Below, piece after piece: positions 52,175-61,290 of a stretch of DNA of 64,000 nucleotides. Numbering within the stretch: the stretch's first letter is position 1; every line of letters begins with the position of its first letter. Origin of the DNA: Shinella daejeonensis (lineage in GTDB: Bacteria; Pseudomonadota; Alphaproteobacteria; Rhizobiales; Rhizobiaceae); the NCBI RefSeq assembly GCF_024281235.1, contig NZ_JAHWXY010000001.1:310001-374000 (forward strand), read 5' to 3'. The notes under the pieces were generated by a model. It did no database searches and was not told the DNA's origin. It worked only from the letters and a program-made list of their open reading frames with translations. A program made the translations under genes and the position numbers.

Positions 52175-53001
52175 GCCACACCGCCACGCTCATTCCGCCG
52201 CAGGCGCCGCCGCCGGTCCCGCCCCGCCCCTTCACCGCCGCCCGGTTTTTCGGCAACGCCTTCATGGGGGTCTGGCTGGCGCTGACCGTCGGCGTGTTCC
52301 TGATGATGGCCGGCGGCTGGGATCCGCAGAAAATCACCCGCTACGGACCGGGATATCTTTCCGGCCTCGGCGTCACGCTGCTTCTCGTCGGCCTGTCGGT
52401 GGTGCTCGGCGGCCTGCTGTCGCTGCCGCTCGCCTTCGCCCGCATGTCGAAGAACCGGATCTTTTCCGGCTTCGCCTATGTCTATGTCTATTTCTTTCGC
52501 GGCACGCCGCTCCTGACGCAGCTTTTCCTCGTCTACTACGGGCTCGGCAGTTTCTCGGCCGAACTGAAGGCGATGGGGCTGTGGTGGTTCTTCCGCGACG
52601 CGTGGAACTGCGCGCTTCTCACCTTCACCCTCAACACCGCCGCCTATCAGGCGGAGATCCTGCGCGGCGCCATCGAGAGCGTGCCGCGCGGCCAGCACGA
52701 GGGCGCGGCCGCGCTCGGCCTGCCCCGTTCCGTCGCCTTCCTCAAGGTGATCCTGCCGCAGGCGCTGATCGTGGCGCTGCGCCCCTATGGCAACGAGATC
52801 ATCCTGATGATCAAGGGGTCGGCCATCGTCGCCATCGTCACGGTCTTCGACCTGATGGGCGAGACCCGCCGCGCCTTCTCGCGCACCTTCGACTATCAGG
52901 CCTATCTCTGGGCGGCGCTGCTCTATCTTCTGGTGGTGGAGATCCTGCGCAACCTCTGGACCTGGCTGGAAAACCGCCTGACACGCCATCTCAAGCGCTG
53001 A
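52171..53001 (+). CDS. Amino-acid ABC transporter permease (HisM/ArtM type)
   Basis: A 276-residue second permease of the same importer. Membrane segments start at about residue 30 after a Pro-rich tail, VYFFRGTPLLTQLFLVYYG lies at about 104-122, and the EAA loop EGAAALGLPRSVAFLKVILPQA is near 173-194. It is translationally coupled to the first permease (4-bp overlap). No ATP-binding gene follows; the next gene is usg. The transporter must use an ATPase encoded elsewhere. Confidence 0.92.
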   Translation: MSHTATLIPPQAPPPVPPRPFTAARFFGNAFMGVWLALTVGVFLMMAGGWDPQKITRYGPGYLSGLGVTLLLVGLSVVLGGLLSLPLAFARMSKNRIFSGFAYVYVYFFRGTPLLTQLFLVYYGLGSFSAELKAMGLWWFFRDAWNCALLTFTLNTAAYQAEILRGAIESVPRGQHEGAAALGLPRSVAFLKVILPQALIVALRPYGNEIILMIKGSAIVAIVTVFDLMGETRRAFSRTFDYQAYLWAALLYLLVVEILRNLWTWLENRLTRHLKR

Positions 53002-53162
53002 TTTTCACTGGCGTTGACCTTGCTGGCAGCGCTCGCGGATGAGGGCTGCCAATTCATTGAATAAAAAGAATATTCTTCGTAGAAGGCCAAAAATAAACGC
53101 TTGATTAACCCTGCTGTCGTTTCATCATAGGGACCATCATTCAAGACGAAATGAGGTCCGGA

Positions 53163-53429
53163 ATGACAAACGACCTGTCGATACAGCTGAAGGGCTACGG
53201 CCTGACGACGGCGCAAATCCTCTACCGCATGCCCGATCATCCCAGCCTGCTGCAAAGCTACACCTGGCAGCACTACGACCTCGCACCCGATTTCCCGGAG
53301 ATGCGCGGCTTCCTGAAATTCTGGCAGGAGACGCTGGACGGCCCGCTCCATTCGGTGCGCTATGTCCACAGCAAGCTGATCTCGGCGACCGAATGGCGCG
53401 CGCTGAAGGGAGAATTCGTCATCAACTGA
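53163..53429 (+). CDS. usg: Usg family protein
   Basis: An 88-residue protein of the Usg family, small alphaproteobacterial proteins first named from a gene upstream of trp genes in Caulobacter. The block LSIQLKGYGLTTAQILYRMPDHPSLLQSYTWQHYDLAPDFP (about 4-45; key residues YGLTTA, YRMPDHP, WQ.YDLAP) identifies it. Function is not established. The ATG at 53163 has GAGGTCC upstream; the 53151 ATG would add four residues. It stands alone between the importer operon and the leftward DUF2270 gene. Confidence 0.9.
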   Translation: MTNDLSIQLKGYGLTTAQILYRMPDHPSLLQSYTWQHYDLAPDFPEMRGFLKFWQETLDGPLHSVRYVHSKLISATEWRALKGEFVIN

Positions 53430-53445
53430 GTGTCAGGCCGGCCGG

Positions 53446-54174
53446 TCACACATGCACAGATCCATGCGTCAGCTCGCTGTCGGACATATCGACCCGCAGG
53501 GAGCCGTAGACGATGAGCGCATAGAACAGCGCCACGGCGACCAGAACGACGACGCCGCCGATCGGCCCCAGCGCGGCATGGGCCACGACATTCTCGAAGG
53601 CGAGCGCGATGTCCCGGCCCGACGAGCCCTGCGCCTGCATGCTGGAGGACGAGATCTTCAATGCCCAGGCGAGAAGCAGGATCAGATACATCCAGCAATA
53701 ATTCCGCCGCAGCCGCCGGCAGAGCGCCGCCCGATAGCCGATCAGGAATTCCGGTTCGCGCAGGCTGTTGGCGATCGGCGCCGCCCAGTCGGTGGCGAGT
53801 GCTCCGCGCGGATTGAGGATTTCGGCGAAATAGAAACGCTCGAGCTGCCGCACCCGCGCCCGATAGACATCGAAGAACCGATAGCGCCGCGCCTCGATCA
53901 AAAGCAGCAGCGTCACGAGCAGCATGGCGAAGAGCAGCACGCCGTGGTGCGAGGTGGACGTCGACAGAGAAACGGAAAGCAGCGCCGCGACCACCGTGAT
54001 CGCCCAGTTGCTCGTGCGGTCGATCCGGTCGCGCCAGCCGGCCATCCGGCCGAGTTCGCCGCGATAGTAGTGGACCATCGTGTTGATGGTCTCGACCGGC
54101 GTCGAAGGAAGGGCGGGACTGCCCCGCGCGGCGGCTTCAGCGCGAAGCGAAAGCGATGGCATATCGGCGGGCAT
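53446..54174 (-). CDS. DUF2270 integral membrane protein
   Basis: A 242-residue membrane protein of the DUF2270 family: the conserved N-terminal block TPVETINTMVHYYRGELGRMAGWRDRIDRT (about 26-55; key MVHYYRGE and WRDRID) precedes membrane segments at about 57-72, 78-94, 165-180 and 205-225. A middle cytoplasmic part has LERFYFAEILNP. No catalytic motif is visible. GGAGGAG precedes the ATG. Divergent from the methyltransferase gene. Function unknown. Confidence 0.85.
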   Translation of the reverse strand: MPADMPSLSLRAEAAARGSPALPSTPVETINTMVHYYRGELGRMAGWRDRIDRTSNWAITVVAALLSVSLSTSTSHHGVLLFAMLLVTLLLLIEARRYRFFDVYRARVRQLERFYFAEILNPRGALATDWAAPIANSLREPEFLIGYRAALCRRLRRNYCWMYLILLLAWALKISSSSMQAQGSSGRDIALAFENVVAHAALGPIGGVVVLVAVALFYALIVYGSLRVDMSDSELTHGSVHV

Positions 54175-54322
54175 GCATTCCTCCTCCCGGTCTTTTTGGT
54201 CTTGCGGCGATCATGCGCCCGTTTCATCGATTGATAAACGCCTATTTGGGGCCTAAGAGGGCGGAAAGACGCACGGACGGATTGCCCCTGAAGGGCCTGA
54301 CCGGATTTTCCAAGAGACCAAT

Positions 54323-55138
54323 ATGAAGAAGATCGACGAAGACGCGCTCGCGGACGCCTACAACCGCGCCCTCGCCCTGGAGAAATCCGGCGATTTCGAC
54401 GCCGCCGCGGCGGCCTATGCCGACGTCCTCGCCCTCGATCCGGAGGATCACGGCGGCGCGGCGGTGCGGCTTGCCTCCATGGGGCGCGGCGAGACGCCGG
54501 AGAAGGCGCCGGACGCCTATGTCGCCACCCTCTTCGACCAGCATGCCGAAGTCTTCGACGATGTGCTCGTCGAACAGCTCGGCTACTGCGTTCCGCTGCT
54601 GGTGCGCCAACGTTTCCAGGCGCTCGGCCTCGGCCCCTTCCCGCGCGTTCTGGATCTCGGTTGCGGCACCGGGCTGAGCGGAGGCGCACTGCGCGACATG
54701 GCCGAAGATATCACCGGCGTCGACCTTTCCGAGAACATGGTCGAGATCGCGCATGAGAAGGATCTCTACGAGACGCTTTATGTCGCCGAGGCCGTCGACT
54801 TTCTGGACGATAACGACGAGGTCCCCTTCGACCTCGTCATCGCCACCGACGTCCTGCCCTATCTCGGCGCACTGGAGGCACTGTTCTTCGGCGCGGCCGA
54901 CAATCTCGTCGCCGGCGGCCTCTTCGCCTTTTCCTCGGAAACCTTGCCGGAAGACGCTTTCGCCGGACAGCCGTTCCGGGTCGGCCCGCATCAGCGCTTC
55001 GCCCATGCGCCCGCCTATCTCCGCCAACGCCTCGACGAGACCGGCTTCGATCTCGTCGAGATCGGCGACATCACCGTGCGCATGGAGGAAGGCGAGCCCA
55101 TCCCCGGCCATCTGGTCATCGCGAAATATCGCGGCTGA
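54323..55138 (+). CDS. TPR-containing SAM-dependent methyltransferase
   Basis: A 271-residue class I methyltransferase. A short tetratricopeptide-like helical pair (about 8-45, ADAYNRALALEKSGDFDAAAAAYADVLAL region) precedes the Rossmann domain with SAM motif VLDLGCGTGLSGGAL (about 110-124), TGVDLSENMVE (about 132-142) and DLVIATDVLPYLG (about 168-180). The N-terminal half also has the APDAYVATLFDQHAEVFDD segment, typical of this subfamily. The substrate is unknown; related proteins are called TPR methyltransferases and may act on small molecules or proteins. Confidence 0.85.
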   Translation: MKKIDEDALADAYNRALALEKSGDFDAAAAAYADVLALDPEDHGGAAVRLASMGRGETPEKAPDAYVATLFDQHAEVFDDVLVEQLGYCVPLLVRQRFQALGLGPFPRVLDLGCGTGLSGGALRDMAEDITGVDLSENMVEIAHEKDLYETLYVAEAVDFLDDNDEVPFDLVIATDVLPYLGALEALFFGAADNLVAGGLFAFSSETLPEDAFAGQPFRVGPHQRFAHAPAYLRQRLDETGFDLVEIGDITVRMEEGEPIPGHLVIAKYRG

Positions 55139-55226
55139 GGGAAAACGTCGCTTCTGCCGTCAAAGGCTTCCGCCGGGGTCGATGATCCGCTACATCTCCC
55201 ATAATGCAAGGACGGGAGGTCACGGC

Positions 55227-56099
55227 ATGGCAAAAGTTGCATTCATCGGTCTCGGCGTCATGGGCTATCCCATGGCGGGTCATCTCAAGGTCAAGGGCGG
55301 CCATGACGTGGCGGTCTATAACCGCACCTTCGCCAAGGCCGAAAAATGGAGCGCCGAATTCGGTGGCGAGGCCTTCCATACCCCGGCCGAGGCCGCCGCG
55401 GACGCCGATTTCGTCTTCACCTGCGTCGGCAACGACGACGACCTGCGCGCCGTGACGACCGGCAAGGGCGGCGTCCTGGAGGGCATGAAGCAGGGGGCGA
55501 TCCTCATCGACAACACCACCGCTTCGGCGGAAGTCGCCCGCGAACTCGACGCGGCGGCGAAAGCCAGAGGCTGCGGTTTCATCGACGCCCCCGTCTCCGG
55601 TGGCCAGGCCGGCGCGGAAAACGGCGTTCTGACCGTCATGTGCGGTGGCGACGAAGCCTCCTTCGAAAAGGCCCGCCCCGTGATCGAAGCCTATGCCCGG
55701 ATGATCGGCCTGATGGGGCCGTCGGGCGCCGGACAGCTCACCAAGATGATCAACCAGATCTGCATCGCCGGTCTGGTGCAGGGCCTTGCCGAAGGCATCC
55801 ATTTCGGCAAGCGTGCCGGTCTCGACATCGAGAACGTCGTTTCGGTGATCTCCAAGGGCGCCGCCGGCTCCTGGCAGATGGAAAACCGCCACAAGACGAT
55901 GAACGCCGGCCAATACGACTTCGGCTTCGCGATCGACTGGATGCGCAAGGATCTCGACATCGTGCTGGCCGAAGCCCGCCGCAACGGCGCGACGCTCCCC
56001 GTCACCGCCCTCGTCGACCAGTTCTATTCCGACTTGCAGGCCATGGGCGGCAACCGCTGGGATACGTCCTCGCTGCTGGCGCGGCTGGAACGGGACTAA
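55227..56099 (+). CDS. 3-hydroxyisobutyrate dehydrogenase-like NAD(P)-dependent oxidoreductase
   Basis: A 290-residue beta-hydroxyacid dehydrogenase. The N-terminal cofactor motif FIGLGVMGYPMAGHL is at about 5-19, the substrate motif DAPVSGGQAGAENG near 118-131 and the catalytic Lys in GQLTKMINQ near 170. Members reduce or oxidise small 3-hydroxyacids: 3-hydroxyisobutyrate, tartronate semialdehyde (GarR) or gamma-hydroxybutyrate. DNTTASAEVAREL fits the GarR/GHBDH side, but the substrate is not decided by sequence. GGGAGGTCAC precedes the ATG. Independent of the upstream methyltransferase gene (about 90 bp). Confidence 0.88.
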   Translation: MAKVAFIGLGVMGYPMAGHLKVKGGHDVAVYNRTFAKAEKWSAEFGGEAFHTPAEAAADADFVFTCVGNDDDLRAVTTGKGGVLEGMKQGAILIDNTTASAEVARELDAAAKARGCGFIDAPVSGGQAGAENGVLTVMCGGDEASFEKARPVIEAYARMIGLMGPSGAGQLTKMINQICIAGLVQGLAEGIHFGKRAGLDIENVVSVISKGAAGSWQMENRHKTMNAGQYDFGFAIDWMRKDLDIVLAEARRNGATLPVTALVDQFYSDLQAMGGNRWDTSSLLARLERD

Positions 56100-56177
56100 G
56101 GCCAGCCGCGCAAAAAATGCGCTGCGGTTTTGCCCTAACGACGGGCGGGAATGCGCCTGAAGGATCGCGCGTCCCGC

Positions 56178-56663
56178 CTACTCCTCGCCGCTCCGACTGT
56201 CGACGATCAGGTAATCGAGCGGCAATTCCGTCGTATATTTGATCTGTTCCATCGCGAAGGCGGAGGAGACGTTGCGGATTTCGATGCGCGCGATCAGCCG
56301 CTTGTAGAACGCGTCATAGGCCGCGATATCGGGCACGACAACGCGCAGGAGATAATCCACGTCGCCACTCATGCGATAGAATTCGACGACCTCCGGAAAT
56401 TCCGACACCACTTCGGAAAAACGCTTCAGCCATTCCATCGAATGGGCATTGGTACGGATAGAGACGAAGACCGTCACCTTGGTGTTGACCTTGACCGGAT
56501 CGAGCAGCGCCACGCGCTTGCGGATGACGCCGTCCTCCTCCATCTTCTGGATGCGCCGCCAGCAGGGGGTGGTCGATAGGCCCACCTTCTTCGCCAGGTC
56601 GGCGACGGCGAGCGTGGAATCTTCCTGCAAAAGACGCAGGATCTTGCGGTCCAGTCGGTCCAT
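56178..56663 (-). CDS. Lrp/AsnC family transcriptional regulator
   Basis: A 161-residue Lrp/AsnC regulator: N-terminal HTH (DRKILRLLQEDSTLAVADLAKKVGLSTTPCWRRIQKMEEDGVI, about 5-47; key LSTTPCWRR recognition helix), then a RAM ligand-binding domain (about 65-150) with GDVDYLLRVVVPD. Amino acids are the usual effectors. The ATG at 56663 has GAGGGCATCC upstream; an earlier ATG at 56675 adds four residues. Convergent with the dehydrogenase gene and followed upstream by an AT-rich promoter-like region (about 56680-56730). Confidence 0.93.
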   Translation of the reverse strand: MDRLDRKILRLLQEDSTLAVADLAKKVGLSTTPCWRRIQKMEEDGVIRKRVALLDPVKVNTKVTVFVSIRTNAHSMEWLKRFSEVVSEFPEVVEFYRMSGDVDYLLRVVVPDIAAYDAFYKRLIARIEIRNVSSAFAMEQIKYTTELPLDYLIVDSRSGEE

Positions 56664-56729
56664 GGATGCCCTCAATGAAAATTCATTCCATCATACCCCG
56701 TTATAAACGGAAACCAAAAGAATCTCATT

Positions 56730-57371
56730 TCACTCGATAAGGGTTTTCACCTGCTTTCGCAATTCCGGCAGCACATCCTCGCCAAACCAGGGATTGCGCT
56801 TGAGCCAGGCCGTGTTGCGCCAGCTCGGATGCGGCAGCGGCAGCACGCCCGGCCCGTCGTTGCGGCCGAGGTGGCGACGCCAGTCGCGCACCGTCTCCGT
56901 CATGCTCGCCGCCCTGGCGCTTCCCAGATGCCAGGCCTGCGCATATTGCCCGATCGCCAGCACCAGTTCGATCTGCGGCATGGCGGCCATCACCCGCCCC
57001 CGCCACAGGGGCGCGCATTCGCGCCGCGGCGGCAGGTCGCTGCCCTTGGCGTCGTAGCCGGGAAAGCAGAACCCCATCGGAACGATCGCGAAGCGGTCTG
57101 GATCGTAGAAGGTCTCCCGCGACACCCCCAGCCAGTCGCGCAGCCGGTCGCCGGAGGCGTCGTTGAAGGGAAGGCCGCTCTCATGCACGCGCAGGCCCGG
57201 CGCCTGTCCGGCGATCAGGATGCGGGCGCGCGCGGAAATCACCGCCACCGGCCGGGGTTCATGCGGCAGCCGGTCGCCGGGGCCGCGCGCCGGCGCGTCG
57301 CGGCAAATCCGGCAGGCGGCGATAGCGGCGCGCAGATCCGCCAGATCATCCCCCTGTTCCGCGTCCGCCAT
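56730..57371 (-). CDS. Uracil-DNA glycosylase family protein
   Basis: A 213-residue protein of the uracil-DNA glycosylase superfamily (COG1573-like): LIAGQAPGLRVHESGLPFNDASGDRLRDWLG (about 52-81) matches motif I of this group (GQAPG), VPMGFCFPG is typical, and LPLPHPSWRN near 178-187 is motif II (HPS). The N-terminal CRICRDAP has only two Cys in CxxC, and no further Cys suits a family-4 iron-sulphur cluster of four Cys, so the cluster is uncertain. The specific role (uracil or other base lesion) is open. It lies 13 bp after the thermonuclease gene, presumably cotranscribed. Start at ATG 57371 with GGGAAGG. Confidence 0.82.
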   Translation of the reverse strand: MADAEQGDDLADLRAAIAACRICRDAPARGPGDRLPHEPRPVAVISARARILIAGQAPGLRVHESGLPFNDASGDRLRDWLGVSRETFYDPDRFAIVPMGFCFPGYDAKGSDLPPRRECAPLWRGRVMAAMPQIELVLAIGQYAQAWHLGSARAASMTETVRDWRRHLGRNDGPGVLPLPHPSWRNTAWLKRNPWFGEDVLPELRKQVKTLIE

Positions 57372-57384
57372 GACCTTCCCTTCG

Positions 57385-57954
57385 TCAATCAAGCCCGACA
57401 AGCGCCCCGATCCATCCCATGAAGCCGGACTTCACGACATGCCCTTCTTCCTCCGGCCGGCCGTTGCTGCGTCGCCAGGCCTGCGGCATGTCGAACTGCG
57501 CGCCCCAAAGTCCCGCCCGTTCGGCCCGCGCCAGCAGCTCTATATCCTCATAATCGCCATAGGCCACGGCAAGTCCCTCCCGCACCAGCCGTGCGCCGAT
57601 ATCGCCCGCCGCCGCAGTCTCACAGCGCGAAAGCAGGCGGGCGTATTTGTCCGTAGCCTGCCCGACGCAGGTCACGGGACCGGCATGCAGCAGTTCGGCC
57701 AGCCGCGCACGGGCGGAGGCGCCGCAGCCCCAGGACGCACCGTCGCGCATGCAGGTCTGCGCCAGTTCCGGCGCATCCATGCCAAGAAGACGGATGCGCT
57801 TGCCGCCAAGTGTCAGCGTATCGCCGTCCGCCGCCCGGGCAATCCCTGAGAGCGTTTCCCCTTCCTCCCCGCCGAGCCGTGCCACCACCAGCGTCACCAG
57901 TACGAGAATGGCGATGGCAACGCCCACATCGCGCAGCCGTGCCCTTATCCCCAT
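57385..57954 (-). CDS. Membrane-anchored thermonuclease (SNase-like) protein
   Basis: A protein of about 189 residues with a short cytoplasmic start, a hydrophobic anchor or signal (VGVAIAILVLVTLVVA, about 9-24) and an SNase domain (about 35-150). Family residues are present: AADGDTLTLGGKRIRLLGMDAPELAQTC (RLLGMDAPE contains the catalytic Arg), DKYARLLSRC and the LLARAERAGLWG ending. The three-residue catalytic set of staphylococcal nuclease (Arg, Glu, Arg) appears largely kept (Arg in RLLG, Glu in APEL, Arg near DKYARL). ATG 57954 is preceded by GAGGAAGG; ATGs at 57975 and 57972 are possible. Probably a periplasm-facing nuclease; paired with the glycosylase gene. Confidence 0.82.
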   Translation of the reverse strand: MGIRARLRDVGVAIAILVLVTLVVARLGGEEGETLSGIARAADGDTLTLGGKRIRLLGMDAPELAQTCMRDGASWGCGASARARLAELLHAGPVTCVGQATDKYARLLSRCETAAAGDIGARLVREGLAVAYGDYEDIELLARAERAGLWGAQFDMPQAWRRSNGRPEEEGHVVKSGFMGWIGALVGLD

Positions 57955-58123
57955 TGCGTTTGCCTTCCTCATCATGAGCGATCCTGCCCGGCCGGCGAAT
58001 CCGGCCGCCGCAATCGTCTTTGCGCAAAACACGGGAATGGTTCGCAAACGGTTTATTCCCGGCAGCATCTTCTTAAGATTTCACACCTAATATCCGATCC
58101 CAACCGCAACTGTCACAACCGTA

Positions 58124-59659
58124 ATGAATACCGGCGTCAGCACATCGACCGACAAGATCATCGTCGACAAATCGCGCAGCCATAGAAACAAGGCTGTTTC
58201 GCGGGCTGTACGCGCGACCCGCGAGCGATTGCAGACGACCGGCGGCGTTTCGCCGGGCTTCGAACGCGAGATGCTGAACCTGCATCTTGCTTCCGCCATG
58301 CAGAATGCCCTCACCGTGCCGCTGGTCGTGGCGCTGGTGGCCGGTGTCGGCGTCTACCTCACGCAGGAGACGGGGCTGATCGCCTGGGCGCTTCTGGCGC
58401 TCAGCGTGCATGCGATCGGCCTGATCGTCGTCCGGCGCGCGCGCGGCCAGGGGATCACCGCCGAAAACGCCGCCCGCTGGCAGCGGCGCTTCCTGATCGC
58501 CCAGGCGCTGATGGGCATCGCCTGGGCCGCCTTCGCCCTGCAGGATTGCGGCGCCTGCGGCGGCGTGGCCTTCCCCTTCTACAAAGGGTCGTCCCTGCTG
58601 GTGGCGCTCGCCGTCACGGCCGCAAGCACCCTGATGCTGCGCCATGCCGTGCTTTTCGCCTTTGTGCCGACCGTCCTCGTTCTTGCCACAGCCGCCATCC
58701 TCAGGCCCGATCCGGCCACCATCGGCATGGCGGCCATTATTCCCGCCGCCCTCGTCTTCCTGCTCTTCATGACGCGGCGGCTGCGCCATACCAGCGCTCT
58801 TCTTCTCTCCTTCAAATCCGAGAAGGACGACCTGATCGCCGAACTGGAAGTCGCCAAATCGATGTCCGACGAGGCCCGCCGGCGCGCCGAGGAGGCCAAT
58901 CTGGCGAAATCCCGCTTCCTCGCCTCCATGTCGCACGAGTTGCGCACGCCCCTCAACGCCATCCTCGGCTTTTCCGAGGTCATGTCCTCGGAGATCCTCG
59001 GCCCGCTCGAAAACCCGGTCTACAAGGAATATACCACCGATATCCACCGCTCGGGCCAGCACCTGCTGGACCTCATCAACGAGATCCTCGATCTTTCCCG
59101 CATCGAGGCCGGAAAATACGACCTTTCGGAAGACACGGTCCATCTCGTCGACATCGCCGAGGACTGCATCGGCATGGTGCAACTTCGCGCGGGCGCGAAG
59201 AACCTGACGATCCAGCAGCAGTTTGAAACCGGCATGCCCGCCGTCTGGGCGGATGAAAAAGCGATGCGGCAGGTCGTTCTCAACCTCCTGTCCAATGCGG
59301 TGAAGTTCACGCCTCAGGGCGGCGAGATCTTCGTCAAGGCCGGCTGGACAGCGGGCGGCGGCCAATATGTCTCCATCCGCGACAACGGCTCCGGCATCCC
59401 GGAGGAGGAGATCCCGATCGTGCTCTCGGCCTTCGGCCAGGGCTCGATCGCCATCAAGAGCGCGGAACAGGGCACCGGCCTCGGCCTGCCCATCGTGCAG
59501 GCCATCCTCGCCAAGCACAACGGCGAGTTCATCCTGAAATCGAAGCTGCGCGAGGGCACGGAAGTCATCGCCATCCTGCCGGCCAAGCGCGTCCTCCAGA
59601 GCCTTCCCGCCGTGGAGGAGATCGAGGCCGTCAAGCCGCGCCGCAGGAGTTTCGCCTGA
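58124..59659 (+). CDS. Membrane histidine kinase of the PdhS/PleC/DivJ type
   Basis: A 511-residue sensor kinase. About six membrane segments occupy residues 63-215, a coiled-coil linker covers about 225-262, and the HisKA domain has SMSHELRTPLNAILGF with His271 and the long PdhS-type helix LGPLENPVYKEYTTDIHRSGQHLLDLINEILDLSRIEAGKYDL (about 290-335). The HATPase domain has N box NLLSNAVKFT, G1 DNGSGIP and G2 GTGLGLPIV. This dimerisation helix is characteristic of the DivJ/PleC/PdhS group acting on DivK/PleD in alphaproteobacterial cell-cycle control. No response regulator is adjacent. A DCGACGG segment (142-148) in a loop near the membrane is unusual. Which of the several paralogues it is cannot be said. 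Confidence 0.85.
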   Translation: MNTGVSTSTDKIIVDKSRSHRNKAVSRAVRATRERLQTTGGVSPGFEREMLNLHLASAMQNALTVPLVVALVAGVGVYLTQETGLIAWALLALSVHAIGLIVVRRARGQGITAENAARWQRRFLIAQALMGIAWAAFALQDCGACGGVAFPFYKGSSLLVALAVTAASTLMLRHAVLFAFVPTVLVLATAAILRPDPATIGMAAIIPAALVFLLFMTRRLRHTSALLLSFKSEKDDLIAELEVAKSMSDEARRRAEEANLAKSRFLASMSHELRTPLNAILGFSEVMSSEILGPLENPVYKEYTTDIHRSGQHLLDLINEILDLSRIEAGKYDLSEDTVHLVDIAEDCIGMVQLRAGAKNLTIQQQFETGMPAVWADEKAMRQVVLNLLSNAVKFTPQGGEIFVKAGWTAGGGQYVSIRDNGSGIPEEEIPIVLSAFGQGSIAIKSAEQGTGLGLPIVQAILAKHNGEFILKSKLREGTEVIAILPAKRVLQSLPAVEEIEAVKPRRRSFA

Positions 59660-59667
59660 GCCCCCCC

Positions 59668-60057
59668 CTACAGGGAGGGATACAGAAGGTTGGAAAAAAC
59701 CACATAGCCGGCATAGCCGGCATTGGCGATGATCAGGCAGAAGCAGGCAAACGAGCCGAGATCCTTGGCGTGCCTGCCCATATCGGAGATTTCGGGAGAG
59801 ACCCGGTCGACGATTTCCTCGATGGCGGTGTTGATCGCCTCGAAGGCCATCATCAGGAGGAACAGGATGGCCATGACGACGAATTCGAAGAAATGCGCGC
59901 CCACCAGCAGGAAGACCACCATCGCGAAGGCAAACGCCAGCAACTCGTGGCGGAAGGCGGCCTCGCCCAGCAGGCGGCGCAAACCGCCCGCCGAATAACG
60001 CGCCGCGGCGACGAGATGGTCGAAGCCGGCCTTCTTCTGGATCGGTCCCTTGTTCAT
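59668..60057 (-). CDS. dgkA: Diacylglycerol kinase
   Basis: A 129-residue DgkA, a small integral membrane kinase with three membrane helices that phosphorylates diacylglycerol to phosphatidic acid. The active-site block [30 protein letters not shown] is at about 73-102 (with the conserved Glu, Asn, Asp and Lys). It recycles diacylglycerol left over when phosphoglycerol is transferred from phosphatidylglycerol, for which the LTA-synthase-like enzyme in this window is a possible source. The ATG at 60057 is preceded by CAGGAT. Convergent with the kinase gene, with only 8 bp between the stops. Confidence 0.95.
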   Translation of the reverse strand: MNKGPIQKKAGFDHLVAAARYSAGGLRRLLGEAAFRHELLAFAFAMVVFLLVGAHFFEFVVMAILFLLMMAFEAINTAIEEIVDRVSPEISDMGRHAKDLGSFACFCLIIANAGYAGYVVFSNLLYPSL

Positions 60058-60128
60058 TGAAGCATCCTGTTTTGCCGCCCGCGCCCGAAAGCTCTTCGCT
60101 CCCGTGGCGCAACACCCTTGCGCAAGGA

Positions 60129-61145
60129 CTATGAACGGTTGCTGACACCAGCCTGAACGAAGGTCGCCATGCCGGAATGGCAGGCTGCCGCCGCCTTGAC
60201 GATACCGGCGGCAAGTGCGGCCCCCGTACCCTCGCCCAGTCGCATGCCGAGCGCCAGAAGCGGCGTCTTGCCGAGCTTCTCGATGGATTTCAGATGCCCC
60301 GGCTCCGCCGAGACATGACCGATCAGGCAATGGTCGAGCGCGCCGGGGTTCATGGCGCGCAGCACCGCGCCGGCGGCCGTAGCGACATAGCCGTCGATGA
60401 TCACCGGGATCTTCTGCATGCGGGCGGCGAGAATGGCTCCCGCCATGGCGGCGATCTCCCGGCCGCCGAGCCGGCGCAGAACCTCCAGCGGATCGGACAG
60501 ATGCGCCCTGTGCAGCGCCACGGCCTTTTCCACCGCCGCGATCTTGCGCTCCAGCGTCTCGCCTTGGGATCCGGTGCCCGGTCCCACCCATTCCTCCGCC
60601 GTGCCGCCGTAGAGCGCCAGGTTGATGGCGGCGGCGACGGTCGTATTGCCGATGCCCATCTCGCCCACGCACAGCAGGTCCGTGCCGCCGGCGATGGCCT
60701 CCATGCCGAACGCCATGGTGGCCGCGCAATCCCGCTCCGACAGCGCCGCCTCCTGCGTGATGTCGGCGGTCGGATAGTCCAGCGCCAGGTCGAACACCTT
60801 GAGGCCGAGATCATGCGTCACGCAGATCTGGTTGATCGCCGCGCCGCCGGCGGCGAAATTCTCCACCATCTGCGCCGTGACCGAAGACGGATAGGGCGTG
60901 ATGCCCTGCTGCGTCACGCCGTGGTTGCCGGCGAAGATGGCGACGAGCGGTCGTGTCACGGCCGGGGGACGGCCGGTCCAGGCGGCAAGCCAGAAGGCGA
61001 TTTCCTCCAGCCGGCCGAGAGCCCCCGGCGGCTTGGTAAGCTGTGCGTCGCGCTCGCGCGCGGCAACCAGCGCGGCCGAATCCGGCCCCGGCAGATTGCG
61101 CAGCAATTCACGGAAATCATCGAACGGCAGGCCGCTGGCACTCAT
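60129..61145 (-). CDS. cobT: Nicotinate-nucleotide-dimethylbenzimidazole phosphoribosyltransferase
   Basis: A 338-residue CobT (CobU in some rhizobial naming) that makes alpha-ribazole phosphate, the lower-ligand precursor of cobalamin. Family blocks include [17 protein letters not shown] (about 39-55), [23 protein letters not shown] (about 70-92), [13 protein letters not shown] (about 164-176) and [12 protein letters not shown] with the catalytic Glu (about 303-314). Complete length. Divergent from cobS; the start is ATG 61145. Confidence 0.96.
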   Translation of the reverse strand: MSASGLPFDDFRELLRNLPGPDSAALVAARERDAQLTKPPGALGRLEEIAFWLAAWTGRPPAVTRPLVAIFAGNHGVTQQGITPYPSSVTAQMVENFAAGGAAINQICVTHDLGLKVFDLALDYPTADITQEAALSERDCAATMAFGMEAIAGGTDLLCVGEMGIGNTTVAAAINLALYGGTAEEWVGPGTGSQGETLERKIAAVEKAVALHRAHLSDPLEVLRRLGGREIAAMAGAILAARMQKIPVIIDGYVATAAGAVLRAMNPGALDHCLIGHVSAEPGHLKSIEKLGKTPLLALGMRLGEGTGAALAAGIVKAAAACHSGMATFVQAGVSNRS

Positions 61146-61290
61146 CTTGGGGAATTCCTTAAGTTTCGGCTTTCAAAGGCGGGGCTTTGGTGTCTCCTAA
61201 TAGAGGCCGGGCGTGAGTCCGACAACCGCATTTGCGGCAGGCACCGCCGCCTTTTGCGGCGGCGCGGCCAGAACGACGGAGAGCTCGAGC

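Noticed and set aside
61146-61290. Possible cobalamin riboswitch between cobT and cobS
   Set aside because: No B12-box-like GCCACTG element and too little space; only small GC-rich hairpins are present.
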